Assembly (NCBI GenBank): GCA_004558825.1
Contig: SFDB01000034.1
Coordinates: 1 to 5,829 of the forward strand
Source of the DNA: Clostridiales bacterium
Lineage (GTDB): Bacteria > Bacillota > Clostridia > Christensenellales > CAG-138
Reading direction: 5' to 3'
Length of the DNA stretch: 5,829 bases
The notes under the pieces were generated by a model. The model saw only the letters and a program-made list of their open reading frames with translations. It did no database searches and was not told the DNA's origin. Positions 4,811 through 5,829 of this stretch are shown in pieces (position 1 is the stretch's first letter; each line of letters starts with the position of its first letter). The position numbers and the translations under genes are program-made.

Positions 4811-5829
4811 AAAGAATCACCCCTGTTTATTCGCAGACCTTTCGGCAGCCTGTTTTTTAATGTTCCGTCGACTGCCTTCCCAAATCCTACGGGGAAGGCA
4901 TTGCCGCCCGCCTCCACGGCGACGGCACAAAAACCCTTCATGCCCTCGGGGACGTCTATCGTTTCGCCCGCAAGGAACGACGCAAGTCTTTTGTCGTCGT
5001 GCGGAAAGGCAATCGTGCGCTTAAACTCAGTATCGAGCGCCGCCATAAAAAGCGAATGTGAGGGCTCGAATCGTCCCTTTATAACCGCTCCTGCGTCGAC
5101 GCCGAGCGATACGATATGAAGCCCTTTGAGCGCGTCATCGGGCAATACCGATAATAGGCGCACGCTGTCGCCTAACCGCAGCCTGCAAAGCTTCGTATCA
5201 TTGCAAAGCGTTTCGGCGACAAATTCGTCAAATTCGCCGCATCGTGCCATCGGGGCGAATAAGCTCGGGCGTTCCTTATGCCTTCTTTGCGGCGGAGCGC
5301 TCTCAGGCTCATAAGCTTTCGCGCCGTAGTTTCGTACGAGCTTCGCGGTAAAATGACCTTCGCCGCTGCATGTGTGCGGATAATATCTATGCGTGTCTGC
5401 AAGAGAAAAATCCGTATTTTCACGCAAAAACCTCTCAACGACGTCCTCATTCTCTTCGCGCGAAAAGGTGCAGGTGGAGTATACGATTGCTCCGCCATGC
5501 CGTACGCACCGCGCCGCGCTTTGCAGTATAAGTCCCTGCCTTACGGAGCATGAGCGCACATGCTCCTGCGACCATTCGAGTATCGCGCCCTCATCCTTGC
5601 GGAACATGCCCTCGCCCGAGCAGGGCGCGTCAACGAACACGGCGTCAAAGTATTCGGGAAAGGCGGCGGCAACGTCGTCGGGCGAATCGTTTGTTACCAC
5701 GGTGTTGACCGCCCCGAGCCGTTCGAGAGTTCTAACGAGCGTCACGGCGCGCTTTTTTACGATTTCGTTTGAAACGAGCAGGCCCGTTCCGTGCATACGC
5801 GCGGCTATCGCGCCCGACTTGCCGCCGGG
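4807..5829 (-). CDS. rsmF: RsmF-like rRNA (cytosine-C5) methyltransferase, 5' end outside the window
   Basis: This NOL1/NOP2/Sun-family enzyme uses S-adenosylmethionine to make 5-methylcytosine in RNA, probably 16S rRNA. The frame is open to the right edge, so the real start lies beyond it; the ATG at 5796 is internal. The first visible residues, PGGKSGAIAARM, are the SAM-binding motif I of the family (APGGKS). Of the 340 visible residues, the two catalytic-type cysteines are C70 in VDAPCSGEGMFRK and C120 in YSTCTFSREENE. The C-terminal part (about 190-340) matches the RsmF-specific extension with a PUA-like RNA-binding end, including FPVGFGKAVDGTLKNRLPKG. This extension favours RsmF/YebU-type proteins over RsmB. 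The exact target cytosine cannot be read from sequence. The missing N-terminus is probably a little over 100 residues. The stop overlaps the pdp start by four bases. Confidence 0.9.
   Translation of the reverse strand, partial: PGGKSGAIAARMHGTGLLVSNEIVKKRAVTLVRTLERLGAVNTVVTNDSPDDVAAAFPEYFDAVFVDAPCSGEGMFRKDEGAILEWSQEHVRSCSVRQGLILQSAARCVRHGGAIVYSTCTFSREENEDVVERFLRENTDFSLADTHRYYPHTCSGEGHFTAKLVRNYGAKAYEPESAPPQRRHKERPSLFAPMARCGEFDEFVAETLCNDTKLCRLRLGDSVRLLSVLPDDALKGLHIVSLGVDAGAVIKGRFEPSHSLFMAALDTEFKRTIAFPHDDKRLASFLAGETIDVPEGMKGFCAVAVEAGGNAFPVGFGKAVDGTLKNRLPKGLRINRGDSL

Overview
The window looks like the chromosome of a low-GC-lineage Gram-positive bacterium (Bacillota, most likely class Clostridia, gut type). 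Supporting signs are the form of the 5S rRNA, strong AGGAGG-type ribosome binding sites, GTG starts in tightly packed genes, and a TnpV / ECF sigma / anti-sigma / VanZ / cysteine-rich KTR gene set that I associate with gut Firmicutes. Genus cannot be decided from this sequence.

Layout. (1) Positions 1-279, + strand: the last bases of a 23S rRNA, a short spacer, a complete 5S rRNA and a strong intrinsic terminator, i.e. the end of an rRNA operon. (2) Positions about 283-2687, + strand, visibly more AT-rich: an accessory segment directly behind the rRNA operon. It starts with a decayed C-terminal remnant of a TnpV-type transposon protein, continues through a leader with a sigma-A-like promoter and several hairpins, and then carries an overlapping cluster: ECF-type sigma factor, zinc-binding membrane anti-sigma factor, VanZ-family membrane protein, and a broken small cysteine-rich KTR gene. 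(3) Positions about 2688-2947: GC-rich, no convincing gene, one 9-bp inverted repeat. (4) Positions 2948-5829, - strand, GC-rich: a probable operon read from the right edge leftward, with an RsmF-like rRNA m5C methyltransferase (5' end beyond the window), pyrimidine-nucleoside phosphorylase, a small acidic protein of unknown function, and a strong terminator.

How it works together. The sigma and anti-sigma genes overlap and probably form an envelope-stress switch: the anti-sigma factor has a cytoplasmic zinc-binding HxxxCxxC domain, one membrane helix and an extracytoplasmic domain that could sense a signal. VanZ-family proteins are associated with reduced susceptibility to teicoplanin and lipoglycopeptides, so a cell-envelope defence role is the natural inference, though the sequence does not prove it. 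The - strand genes are housekeeping functions (ribosome modification and nucleoside salvage), unrelated to the inserted cassette and convergent with it.

The most notable points are the TnpV relic abutting the rRNA terminator, the KTR gene whose single internal stop (TGA) falls exactly on the first cysteine of its zinc-ribbon, and the layered hairpins in the sigma gene leader. I see no clearly new biological system, CRISPR array or tRNA gene here.
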